This document shows positions 34,223 through 42,539 of a stretch of DNA of 64,000 nucleotides, piece by piece. How positions within the stretch are numbered: the first letter of the stretch is position 1; the number at the start of each line of letters is the position of its first letter. The DNA comes from Penumbrarchaeum sp964445525 (GTDB lineage Archaea > Thermoplasmatota > Penumbrarchaeia > Penumbrarchaeales > Penumbrarchaeaceae): NCBI GenBank assembly GCA_964445525.1, contig CAYULA010000017.1, forward strand, positions 1-64,000, in the 5' to 3' direction. The notes beneath the pieces were generated by a model. It was not told where the DNA came from. It worked only from the letters and a program-made list of their open reading frames with translations, and did not search any database. The position numbers and the translations under genes were made by a program.

Positions 34223-35668
34223 ATGGATAACCTATGTATCTCGATCACCTATTTGAGTCCGTATTTCCATGGACAGGGAGATTATGGTCCAGAATGGCCA
34301 CCGTCACCATGGAGGCTTTTTCAGGCAATCCTTGCAACAGCTGCGAGAAATCAAAGATTGGATCGTGGAGTTTTTGAATGGTTCGAAAAACTGGATCCGC
34401 CTATTATCTTGTCCCCTTCAAAGGATAATGGAAGTAAGAAGATCAAGACATACGTACCGGATAACGCATCAGATGTAATTCTGAATCGGCAGGGAAGATT
34501 ATCCGAAAAAATAATCGAACCTTCAATTATTAAAAATCCTGAAACTTCATTACACTACATCTGGAAAATCAGTTCGGAAGACATTGAGAATGCAACAGAA
34601 ATAGCAAGAATTGCTATGGATCTGGCAACTGTAGGATGGGGAATAGACCTTGTTGTGGGAAATGGCAAATTGATGAAAGATAGTGAAGTTTCCAACTTGA
34701 TTGAAACTTATCCTGAAGATAAAATAATACCGTCAAGAACTATCGGGAAAACTCTCCGATATCCCATAAAAGGGTCGTATGAGAACTTACAAACTGTTCA
34801 TGAATCAAAACAGAATAGGTTCAACGGATTGACATACACTCCTCCCAAAAGACCTTCAGTTTACCAAGAAACTGGATATGTTGACAAGGGAAAACCATAC
34901 AGGTCAGTTGTCTGTTTGAAATTATTACAACCATCTGATGAGGCAGAACGTTGGGCTAGTTTTGATCCGAGATATATAACACGTGTATCTTCATGGATTC
35001 GTGGTTTCCTTTGCAATATTGTAGAGAATGAATGGGATTTCAAAGAATCAAGTGAAGTGTATGTAGCAGGTCATCATGATTCCCGTGATAATCGAACACC
35101 ACCAAGGTTCTCGTTCTTACCACTTCCAACAATTGGGCATAAAAATGCTGATGGGCTAATAAGACGAGTAATTATCGCTGAACCATATGGAGGAGATGGT
35201 TCAAAGTCAAATTGGGCTGAAGAGAAGATAAAAAACGCAACACTTTGTAACGAACAGGGAAAAAAGGTTTGTCGAATTGAAGTTGTAAGGAAGGACAAAA
35301 TTTTCGAGAGATATTGTTCATCCGGAACGATATTTAAATCGGTCACACCAGTCATATTGCCAGGTCATGATAGCCACAAATATTCAAAAGCGGAAAAACT
35401 ATTCCTCAAAGCAATTGAACAGGCGGATCTCAATGTAGATGATATTGACCATTATATTTTGCATAAAGCACCATTTTTCAATGGGGGTTACCATCCCACG
35501 GAATACAAGTTGACAGCACATCTAAAGGGATTCACACCAATACATGTGATGATAAAGTGGAAATCATCCGTTAGAGGGCCATTGGTCATTGGTGCAGGAA
35601 GACATCGCGGTCTCGGTCTCTTTGTTCCTACCGACGATAGGGAGGAGCGTGATAGAGCTGGACCTTGA
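34223..35668 (+). CDS. csb2: Csb2 (Cas5-Cas6 fusion), type I-G
   Basis: About 481 residues. The N-terminus YLSPYFHGQGDYGPEWPPSP and GRLFQ-like WRLFQAILATAARN are typical of Csb2/GSU0054. The C-terminus VIGAGRHRGLGLFVP is the glycine-rich loop of the Cas6 part. The Cas5 part would cap the 5' end of the crRNA and the Cas6 part would cleave pre-crRNA repeats. No other cas6 occurs in the window, so this is the only candidate crRNA-processing nuclease for both effector systems. The ATG at 34223 is chosen after TTGGTGATT. Confidence 0.88.
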   Translation: MDNLCISITYLSPYFHGQGDYGPEWPPSPWRLFQAILATAARNQRLDRGVFEWFEKLDPPIILSPSKDNGSKKIKTYVPDNASDVILNRQGRLSEKIIEPSIIKNPETSLHYIWKISSEDIENATEIARIAMDLATVGWGIDLVVGNGKLMKDSEVSNLIETYPEDKIIPSRTIGKTLRYPIKGSYENLQTVHESKQNRFNGLTYTPPKRPSVYQETGYVDKGKPYRSVVCLKLLQPSDEAERWASFDPRYITRVSSWIRGFLCNIVENEWDFKESSEVYVAGHHDSRDNRTPPRFSFLPLPTIGHKNADGLIRRVIIAEPYGGDGSKSNWAEEKIKNATLCNEQGKKVCRIEVVRKDKIFERYCSSGTIFKSVTPVILPGHDSHKYSKAEKLFLKAIEQADLNVDDIDHYILHKAPFFNGGYHPTEYKLTAHLKGFTPIHVMIKWKSSVRGPLVIGAGRHRGLGLFVPTDDREERDRAGP

Positions 35669-36002
35669 TGGAAAAGAAATAATTTGGACCTGGCACATCA
35701 TCGAGATGAGCGAATGGGATCAGGATTATCTCAACATGGAGGTCCAGGCTTTCATCCGCATCGACAATAAAGGTACGGGAGAATTCCAATTCGGGCTGGT
35801 TTCGGGTCAGATCCAAGGTCGCTTCAAGAAAGGTACAGACGGAGTAACATTTGATTTCAATTGGGAAGGTAGCGATGAGGGCGAATATGTATCCGGCAAT
35901 GGGTGGATACATTACAGAGACAATGAGAATGCAGAAGGTGAGGTAAGGTTCTATTCAGGAGAGATTTCACTTTTTAAAGCATCAAAGGTGAGGTTGGAAT
36001 GA
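35649..36002 (+). CDS. Small hypothetical protein overlapping csb2
   Basis: About 117 residues from a GTG at 35649; the ATG at 35706 is an alternative. It overlaps the end of csb2 by 20 nt and its stop overlaps the start of the ORF6N gene. The composition is beta-rich with aromatic residues (KEIIWTWHIIEMSEWDQDY, FDFNWEGSDEGEYVSG), like a small barrel or immunity-type protein. No family recognised. Confidence 0.55.
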   Translation: MIELDLDGKEIIWTWHIIEMSEWDQDYLNMEVQAFIRIDNKGTGEFQFGLVSGQIQGRFKKGTDGVTFDFNWEGSDEGEYVSGNGWIHYRDNENAEGEVRFYSGEISLFKASKVRLE

Positions 36003-36916
36003 ATGAAAACGAATTGATGGTCATAGAAGACATTCAAAGCAGAATCTTCACGATCCGCGGTGTACAGGTAATGATAGATTCGGATTTAGCAAACCTATAC
36101 AACGTTGAGACCAGAGCCCTCAACCAGTCTGTAAAGAGAAATAAAGATAGATTCCCCGACCAGTTCTGTTTCCAGCTTACGGACGATGAAATGGATATCT
36201 TGAAATCACAAATTGTGACATCAAAAAGTATCACGAACTTGAAATCACAAACTGTGACATCAAGTTGGGGTGGGAGACGAACGAACTCATATGCTTTTAC
36301 TGAACAGGGAGTGGCAATGCTCTCTGCTGTTTTGAAAAGCAGGATTGCTGTGGATATGAGTGTAAGAATAATGAATGCGTTCATTGCAATGAGAAAGTTC
36401 ATCATCACCAATGCTCAGGTCTTTCAAAGGCTGGACTCTCTTGAGATCAAACAACTGGAAACCGATAAGAAGATGGAAAAGGTCTTTATAGCCATAGAAT
36501 CCAGGGATATACAACCAAAACAGGGCATCTTCTACGATGGTCAGGTATTCGATGCTTACATCTTTATATCAGATATATTCAAATCTGCGGAGAGATCGAT
36601 TACAATAATCGACAACTATCTGGATGACAGTGTCTTGACACTTCTCACCAAACGAAAGAAGGGTGTAAAGGTCCTCCTTCTTACAAAAAAGTTGAGCGAA
36701 TCATTAATACAAGACGTGAAGAAATGCAATGACCAGTACCCTCATATCGAGATCAGAAAATTCAATAACTCGCACGACCGGTTCATCATAATCGATGACA
36801 AGGACATCTACCACTTCGGAGCCTCATTGAAGGACCTTGCCAAGAAGTGGTTTGCCTTCTCCAGGATGGATATTGAAGCTGCGAATATGTTGTCCAAACT
36901 TGAGGGAATAAAATGA
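35999..36916 (+). CDS. ORF6N-domain protein with C-terminal PLD-like domain
   Basis: 305 residues. The ORF6N (KilA-N-related) domain covers ~1-130: SRIFTIRGVQVMIDSDLANL, ALNQSVKRNKDRFPDQFCFQ and RRTNSYAFTEQGVAMLSAVL. A helical linker follows. The last ~130 residues look like a phospholipase D-type half domain (NNSHDRFIIIDDKDIYHFGA, one HxK-like motif). Such proteins occur in phages and defence islands; the role is unproven. A 33-nt stretch encoding LKSQxVTS is duplicated near residues 68-88. Its stop overlaps the next ATG. Confidence 0.8.
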   Translation: MNENELMVIEDIQSRIFTIRGVQVMIDSDLANLYNVETRALNQSVKRNKDRFPDQFCFQLTDDEMDILKSQIVTSKSITNLKSQTVTSSWGGRRTNSYAFTEQGVAMLSAVLKSRIAVDMSVRIMNAFIAMRKFIITNAQVFQRLDSLEIKQLETDKKMEKVFIAIESRDIQPKQGIFYDGQVFDAYIFISDIFKSAERSITIIDNYLDDSVLTLLTKRKKGVKVLLLTKKLSESLIQDVKKCNDQYPHIEIRKFNNSHDRFIIIDDKDIYHFGASLKDLAKKWFAFSRMDIEAANMLSKLEGIK

Positions 36917-37461
36917 AATCCATTACAACTGCTGTGAACCATCGTGATTATCACTTCAGTGGAGCAAATTTTTCTGTAGAAGTTTATCGTGATAGAGTTG
37001 AGATATCAGACCCCGGGGAATTACCACCAGGGATAAAACCCGAGGACATGGGAAAGAAAAGTGTGAGAAGGAACAAATTGCTAGCTGACTTATTCCACCG
37101 TATTGGAGAGGTGGAGAAGGTGGGTTCAGGGATTTTGAGAATGGAGCAGGCTCTGCAAGATGCTGGCGCGAAGCCATTCCATTTTGAGTTCACCGGATTC
37201 TTTACTATCATCTTCGATAGGATCACCGAAACGGTCGAAAAAGGAGATGTGAAAACTTCGGTGAAAACTTCGGTGAAAACTTCGGTGAAAATACTCGAAA
37301 TGATGAAAAATGATCCGGAAGTAAGTGCGAAGCAGATTTCAGAGATTCTGGGAATAACCAAAAGAGCTGTTGAGATGCAAATCTCTGCTTTGAAGCAAAG
37401 AGGTAAGATTAAGCGAATTGGCCCTGACAAAGGTGGTCACTGGGAAGTGATCGATAATTAG
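36913..37461 (+). pseudogene. C-terminal half of an AlbA_2-type ATPase regulator (cassette 1)
   Basis: 182 residues beginning inside what is normally the ATPase domain: TTAVNHRDYHFSGANFSVEV corresponds to the internal REAIVNxVIHRxY segment of the full-length relatives. It continues through RVEISDPGELPPG and VEKVGSGI to a C-terminal winged helix (SEILGITKRAVEMQISALKQ). The AlbA_2 domain is absent, so it is a truncated gene, though still open and translationally coupled to the ORF6N gene. Its last residues (KRIGPDKGGHWEVIDN) are identical to those of the full-length protein at 40371. Confidence 0.75.
37249..37292 (+). repeat. 12-bp in-frame tandem repeat
   Basis: GTGAAAACTTCG occurs three times in perfect tandem followed by a partial fourth unit, encoding VKTS repeats between the ATPase remnant and the winged helix. 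Copy number changes would alter linker length by four residues. Confidence 0.85.
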
Positions 37462-37472
37462 AGGTGCTTGAA

Positions 37473-38033
37473 ATGGAAACAGAAAAAGCATTGGTGGTAT
37501 TTCAAGGAAGAAGAATCCGAAGACGATGGTTGGATGATGAATGGTGGTATTCTGTGATCGATGTAATAGCAATCTTGACGGAAAGTGCCGATCCCAGAAA
37601 CTATTGGAAGGTTCTCAAATATCGGTTGAATGAAGAAGGAGTAAATCAAACGGTTACAAATTGTAACCAGTTGAAGATGCCAGCAGAAGACGGTAAGATG
37701 AGAAGAACAGATTGTGGCAATATTGAAATCTTATTTAGAATAATTCAATCCATTCCATCAAAAAAAGACGAACCATTCAAGCAATGGTTAGCAAAGGTGG
37801 GACATGAAAGGATCCATGAGATCGATGATCCTGAATTGACAATGCATAGAATGAAGGACACTTACAGGGCCAAAGGGTACTCGGAGGAATGGATCGAAAA
37901 ACGGTCCAGAGAAATAGCGGTCAGAAACGAATTGACGGATGAGTGGGATAGAAGAAATGTTTCCAGGGGAAAGGAGTATTCGATACTGACAGCTGATATG
38001 CACAATTGCTGGAGATGCCAGGAAGAACCTTGA
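37473..38033 (+). pseudogene. Bro-N domain protein, cassette 1 (internally deleted, frameshifted)
   Basis: 186 residues. A Bro-N (phage antirepressor-like) domain is visible: METEKALVVFQGRRIRRRWL, NIEILFRIIQSIPSKKDEPF and WLAKVGHERI. It then reads through RNELTDEWDRRNVSRGKEYS to ADMHN and stops 11 codons later. A shifted frame immediately downstream encodes IAGDARKNLEDETGKPVSSS, which matches the C-terminus of the copy at 41925. So an out-of-frame deletion near 37995-38003 removed the section between. The ATG follows AGAGGTGCTTGAA. The N-terminal part may still be made. Confidence 0.7.
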
Positions 38034-38122
38034 GGATGAAACCGGGAAACCGGTTTCCAGTTCCGGGAACTATCTAACCGTTCCGGAAAAACGAAAGAGA
38101 TTGGAAAGGAGAATTGAAAGAC

Positions 38123-39010
38123 ATGGTGAAAAGGAAGAAACGGACCTCGAAGGAAAAAGCGGATGAAAATGGTCAATCCTTTGAACTTGCCAGTATCGGT
38201 GACAGAGAATGGGTTTTCCCGGATCAGAACACATCCGATGAGATCCATGAATTGTTCGAGGAAGCCTTGGACCTGATGGATGAGTTGAAATTCGGATCTG
38301 CCAAAGCCAAATTGAAAAGAATGCTGAAACTCAACCCTGATCACATAGATGCAATTCATCATCTTGCGATAATCGAGAATCGTAAAAAGAACAAGAAACC
38401 ATCCAGGGAACTCTGGAAGAAGGGAGTGGAAATCGGACGCTCTGCAATACCAATAAGTTTCAAGAGGGGAAGCAGCAGGATACCTTGGTCAAATCTAGAT
38501 AACAGACCATTCCTCAGATGTCTACATGGACATGCTTTTGCTCTTAATGATGATAGCAAGATCGAGGAGGCCTTTGAAGTTTTTGAGGAGTTGCTCGATT
38601 ACAATCCAGATGACAATCAATGTGTGAGGGATATTCTAATGGAGATGTACCTTGAAGAAAATCTTTATTCTGAGGTAATGGAACTGGCAGAAAGGTTCAA
38701 GAATGACATCAGTCCCGAGATTATGTACGGAAAGGTTCTGGCACTTTTTCTGAGCGGAGACCAAGAAAAAGCTGAAATGGAATTGAAGGAAGTGATGGGA
38801 TTCCAGCCCAAAGTCGCATTGGAACTTCTCAAAAAAAGTCATCCCAAACCAGACAGTTTGATGGAGGGTTATCTCAGACCTGGAGATTGGGATGAAGCAT
38901 ACTATTACTGGGTGAGTCAGGGTGATCATTGGACCCCTGAAGCGATCGAATGGTTAAGACAGAATATCCCGCCAGAAATTCAAAAAGAGGGATTGTCAGA
39001 TGGAATCTAA
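38123..39010 (+). CDS. TPR-repeat protein, cassette 1
   Basis: About 295 residues. TPR-like helices are recognisable (FEEALDLMDELKFGSAKAKL, NPDHIDAIHHLAII, IEEAFEVFEELLDYNPDDNQ). The conserved segment IPWSNLDNRPFLRCLHGHAF occurs in a family of bacterial and archaeal TPR proteins. It is closely related to the first ~290 residues of the protein at 42514. Likely a protein-protein scaffold. The ATG at 38123 is chosen with GGAG upstream; it overlaps the next gene by 11 nt. Confidence 0.78.
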   Translation: MVKRKKRTSKEKADENGQSFELASIGDREWVFPDQNTSDEIHELFEEALDLMDELKFGSAKAKLKRMLKLNPDHIDAIHHLAIIENRKKNKKPSRELWKKGVEIGRSAIPISFKRGSSRIPWSNLDNRPFLRCLHGHAFALNDDSKIEEAFEVFEELLDYNPDDNQCVRDILMEMYLEENLYSEVMELAERFKNDISPEIMYGKVLALFLSGDQEKAEMELKEVMGFQPKVALELLKKSHPKPDSLMEGYLRPGDWDEAYYYWVSQGDHWTPEAIEWLRQNIPPEIQKEGLSDGI

Positions 39011-39578
39011 AAATGGAACTCTTCCCTGGGGAGAAATAAAGAAACGCATTGTGGGGATGAAAGAGAAAGAACTTGTTGCTCTGATCGGGAAATGCTACAA
39101 AGAAAATCCTGATGTTAGACTTCTTCTCTCCATGTCTGTATCCCGGGGAGAAAAGGAAAACAGGATCATCATGGCAGATCTGAAGGAAAGATTGAGTGCA
39201 GTATTCTGGACCACTTCAAAGAACGGATGTCCCAGAACACCAAACCTCAGAGACGCAGGTAAGATCATTACCATGGCAAAGAAATCCACTGCGGACTCCG
39301 GGGTCCTTGTGGATATCATGTTGGATCATCTAGAACACGGAGTAGGATTCACGATGGAATACGGAGATATGTGGGAAGGTTATTACACAAGCATCGAGAA
39401 CCAGTTCGAGAGGACCTGTAAGTTCATCGCCGAGCACAAAGCAGAATTTGATATCGATAAAGCGTTAAGGAGGATCGATAAACAGATTTATGAAACAAGA
39501 AACATCGGTTGGGGTTTCGAGGAGACCCTGGATTCTATAAAGGATGAACTGGTCGAAATGCTAGAGGGAGAAGTATGA
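39000..39578 (+). CDS. Hypothetical protein (DUF6155-like), cassette 1
   Basis: 192 residues. The segment MKEKELVALIGKCYKENPDVR recalls the start of DUF6155-type proteins (LSKEELIxLIxxLYKKxPEVK), but I am not certain. Mostly helical and charged. It overlaps the TPR gene at its start and the next gene at its stop (ATGA), so it belongs to the same transcript. It has no counterpart in cassette 2. Confidence 0.55.
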   Translation: MESKNGTLPWGEIKKRIVGMKEKELVALIGKCYKENPDVRLLLSMSVSRGEKENRIIMADLKERLSAVFWTTSKNGCPRTPNLRDAGKIITMAKKSTADSGVLVDIMLDHLEHGVGFTMEYGDMWEGYYTSIENQFERTCKFIAEHKAEFDIDKALRRIDKQIYETRNIGWGFEETLDSIKDELVEMLEGEV

Positions 39579-40048
39579 CAACGCTTTACCATGATGGAAT
39601 GACCGAGGAGGAGTACGACATAATACAAGACATCGCCTCAAACTTTTTTCTGGCGCAGAATCCCAGGAAGGAGTACTTGTCCGAGCTTGTCAATTTCTGT
39701 GAGAAGGCAGTGGGCCCTATCCTGAAAATCGTGGAGATCAACGCAATTTGGGAATATGCGTACGAGGAAGATTATAACGCCTTTCATAAGAGTGCGATGG
39801 ATGCGTTGAAATTGATAGGAAAACCTGCTCTTCCCATTCTGGAAAGATACGTGTTGGAAGATGAAGTTCATGAAATTGTCAATGTCTTCGCCCAGAAGGC
39901 CATCTTCGAGGTCCTTGGACTCGATTCGGATGAGAGAAAGAAGATATGCAAACACATAGAAGCTATCCCTCATGAAAAAGATGGTACAGTATTCTATACA
40001 TGCAATATATGTGAAAAAATATTGACGGAAGAGGAGTGGATGGAATGA
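39575..40048 (+). CDS. HEAT-like protein with C-terminal CxxC, cassette 1
   Basis: 157 residues. Two HEAT-like helical units are visible (AVGPILKIVEINAIW and SAMDALKLIGKPALPILERY), then EIVNVFAQKAIFEVLGLDSD and a C-terminal CNICEKILTEEEW with a CxxC that could bind half a zinc site. It is homologous to the last ~155 residues of the fused protein at 42514, so this is the split version of that protein. Confidence 0.68.
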   Translation: MTTLYHDGMTEEEYDIIQDIASNFFLAQNPRKEYLSELVNFCEKAVGPILKIVEINAIWEYAYEEDYNAFHKSAMDALKLIGKPALPILERYVLEDEVHEIVNVFAQKAIFEVLGLDSDERKKICKHIEAIPHEKDGTVFYTCNICEKILTEEEWME

Positions 40049-40117
40049 TTATTAATAGATATAATTTCATACAAATTAATAACGGATTTGGATTAGAGTT
40101 GATTCGGGGGATCATAA

Positions 40118-40381
40118 TTGGAAGATTACACCGTTAAAAAAAAGGCTTTGACTCCCGTTTTGACCGAGGATGTTGAAGGGAAAATGCAATATGTACATAA
40201 AAATAGCAACATTCTCACTCCAGTAAGATATTTTGAGGCAAAAGAAGTAGAAGATGACGGTGAACCTTTTAACGAAAAGATGAAGAGGTTAACGGCTAAG
40301 TTAAAACATCAGTGTGAAGAATTCGCAAAGCTTGAAAAAGAGATATTGAAGAAACCGGAGGCTCTTGGATATGGAAACTGA
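40118..40381 (+). pseudogene. Remnant C-terminus of a type I restriction methylase (HsdM)
   Basis: 87 residues from a TTG. The segment ILTPVRYFEAKEVEDDGEPF followed by NEKMKRLTAKLKHQCEEF, KLEKEILK and LGYGN closely resembles the typical HsdM tail (LxPGRYVG..EVEDDGEPFEEKMxxLTxxLxxQ...LGY). Nothing else of the methylase is present. It overlaps the following ATPase gene, as hsdM often does with its neighbour in type I RM operons. It marks a decayed RM locus. Confidence 0.75.
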
Positions 40382-41912
40382 TCCGGTTCTCCTTCACATA
40401 AAACATTTGCTGGGTATAGGCGAAGGAATCCGAATAGAATATAAAAATGCAAGAACCGGGCTTCCAGAAAACATATTTGAGACCATCTGTGCAATGCTGA
40501 ATAGAGATGGAGGGGATATTCTCCTTGGTGTTGATGATAACGGAAATGTGTTGGGAATAGATAACCAATCCATTGAGAACATAAAAACAAACCTGGTCAA
40601 TCTCTCAAACAACCATCAGAAACTTGAACCTCCATTTATTCTGTTCCCCGATGAGCACACCATTAATGACCTCAAGATCCTGCACATTTCAATACCAGCA
40701 AGCTCGCAAGTGCATAAAACCAACGGATTTGTCTTTGACCGAAGCAACGATGGAGATTTTCGTGTAACAGAACCACATCGAATAGCAGAGATCAGCAACC
40801 GGAAGAGAAACACCTACACCGAAAACATCATCTATTCTGCTACAACGCTGGATGATCTTCGTATTGATATGCTTCCCCGTCTTCGTAATCTGATGTTAAC
40901 CCGTGGACCGAATCATCCGTGGAGAGAGTTGGACGATGAGCAGTTATTGCTAAAGGCCGGGCTTTACAGAAAGGATCAGGAAACTGGAAGGGAAGGATAC
41001 ACATTGGCTGCCATTCTTCTCCTTGGAAAGGATGAAACCATCCGAAGTGTTCTTCCACATTACAAGATCGATGCTCTTGTCAGAAGAGTTCAGATGGATC
41101 ATTATGACGACCGTGACCGTATCGATTGCAATCTCATTGAAGCATACGACCGGCTCATGGCTTTTATTGCCAAACATCTTCCAGACCCGTTTCACCTTGA
41201 AGGAGATGCACGAATAAGTTTAAGAGATAAGATATTTCGTGAAGTTGTTGCGAATTTCCTTGTACATCGAGAATACATGAACGCTCACCCTGCGCGATTG
41301 ATAATTTACAACGACCGTGTTGAAACAACAAATGCAAGCAATTACAGGTTCGAGGGAATTCTTGACCCTCAAAATGTTGTTCCTTTCTCGAAAAACCCGG
41401 TAATTTCCAAATTCTTTGCTCAACTCAGCTGGGTTGAAGAGATCGGCTCTGGAATGATGAACATAGGAAAATATCTTCCACACTATACTCCGGGGGGTAT
41501 TCCGGAATACAGGGATGGACCTGTGTTTACTACAATCATTCCTATCAAGACCAATTGGGCTGCAGATCCGGTTACCGAACAAGATGCGGGAAGTTCTCGG
41601 AAAACAGAAAATGAAATCATAGATATGTTGAAGAAGGGATCATATATCACAAGAACCGACCTGTTGAAGATGCTTTCAGAAAGGGTTGGTAGTAAGTTGG
41701 TAGAAAGGGTTGGTAGTAAGTTGGTAGAAAGCCAGTTAAAAATCCTGATACTGATCAAAGAAAAACCAGCTATCAGTAAGAGAGAATTATCGGAGAGAAT
41801 AGGTCTCAGCAGTACTGCAGTGGATAAAAACATTGCCAAACTCAAATCCCTTGGAGTTCTCAAAAGGATTGGCCCCGATAAAGGTGGTCACTGGGAAGTG
41901 ATCGATAATTAG
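40371..41912 (+). CDS. AlbA_2 (Schlafen-type) ATP-binding regulator, full length (cassette 2)
   Basis: About 513 residues. An AlbA_2 domain at ~10-130 (IRIEYKNARTGLPENIFETI, GGDILLGVDDNGNVLGID), a HATPase_c_4 domain (FREVVANFLVHREYMNAHPA, RVETTNASNYRFEG, VEEIGSGMMNI) and a C-terminal winged helix (ISKRELSERIGLSSTAVDKN). A tandem 8-residue repeat (ERVGSKLV) links ATPase and winged helix. It overlaps the HsdM remnant upstream. Probably a ligand- or ATP-responsive regulator of the cassette. The last 16 residues equal those of the truncated gene at 36913. Confidence 0.85.
   Translation: METDPVLLHIKHLLGIGEGIRIEYKNARTGLPENIFETICAMLNRDGGDILLGVDDNGNVLGIDNQSIENIKTNLVNLSNNHQKLEPPFILFPDEHTINDLKILHISIPASSQVHKTNGFVFDRSNDGDFRVTEPHRIAEISNRKRNTYTENIIYSATTLDDLRIDMLPRLRNLMLTRGPNHPWRELDDEQLLLKAGLYRKDQETGREGYTLAAILLLGKDETIRSVLPHYKIDALVRRVQMDHYDDRDRIDCNLIEAYDRLMAFIAKHLPDPFHLEGDARISLRDKIFREVVANFLVHREYMNAHPARLIIYNDRVETTNASNYRFEGILDPQNVVPFSKNPVISKFFAQLSWVEEIGSGMMNIGKYLPHYTPGGIPEYRDGPVFTTIIPIKTNWAADPVTEQDAGSSRKTENEIIDMLKKGSYITRTDLLKMLSERVGSKLVERVGSKLVESQLKILILIKEKPAISKRELSERIGLSSTAVDKNIAKLKSLGVLKRIGPDKGGHWEVIDN
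41679..41726 (+). repeat. 24-bp in-frame tandem repeat (two units)
   Basis: Two perfect 24-bp units (41679-41702 and 41703-41726), beginning GAAAGGGTTGGTAG, encode ERVGSKLV twice. The position between ATPase and winged helix matches that of the 12-bp repeat in the truncated relative at 36913. Confidence 0.85.
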
Positions 41913-41924
41913 AGGTGCTTGAAA

Positions 41925-42539
41925 ATGGAATCAGAAAAAGCATTGGTGGTATTTCAAGGAAAAAGAATCCGAAGAATATGGTTTGATGATGGATGGTACT
42001 TTGTGGTGAATGATCTTATCGAAGCCATAACTGATTCATCCAATCCATCCGATTATCTTAAGAAAGTAAGAAGCAGGGATGAAGGATTAAAGGAAGGTTG
42101 GGGACAGATTGTCACCCCCCTTCCAATCCAAACCCCGGGCGGACGACAGCAGATGAATTGTGTAGGTACAGAAAACGCATTCAGACTAATTCAATCCATT
42201 CCATCAAAAAAAGCCGAGCCTTTCAAGAGATGGCTGGCAAGGGTTGGTTATGAACGGATCCAGGATCGTGACCATATGAACGACCTTGAACTCATTTTTA
42301 CCATGCTAGGAGAGGCCTCAACAACTGAGATTGCACGAAAGAAGGATTCTCGCGGATTTGACGAGAATAAAACAGCAGCGAGAAAGGGTGGGACAATTGC
42401 AGGTGAAGCGAGAAAGAACCTGGAAAAGGAGACGGGAAATCCCGTTTCCAGCAACGAAAATTATCTGTCAACTCCTGAAAAACGGAAGAGATTGACGAGG
42501 AAAAGTGAGAAAAATGGGAAAAAGGAAAACCATAATTGA
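41925..42539 (+). CDS. Bro-N domain protein, cassette 2 (shortened variant)
   Basis: About 204 residues. The Bro-N domain start MESEKALVVFQGKRIRRIWF and FRLIQSIPSKKAEPFKRWLA is shared with the copy at 37473. It then jumps from GYERIQDR directly to DHMNDLELIFTMLGEASTTE, lacking the middle section (RNELTDEW...LTADMH) kept in cassette 1, and ends GEARKNLEKETGNPVSS plus a Lys-rich tail. Phage antirepressor relatives act in gene regulation or as toxins; function here is unknown. The start follows AGAGGTGCTTG; the 3' end overlaps the TPR gene. Confidence 0.75.
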   Translation: MESEKALVVFQGKRIRRIWFDDGWYFVVNDLIEAITDSSNPSDYLKKVRSRDEGLKEGWGQIVTPLPIQTPGGRQQMNCVGTENAFRLIQSIPSKKAEPFKRWLARVGYERIQDRDHMNDLELIFTMLGEASTTEIARKKDSRGFDENKTAARKGGTIAGEARKNLEKETGNPVSSNENYLSTPEKRKRLTRKSEKNGKKENHN

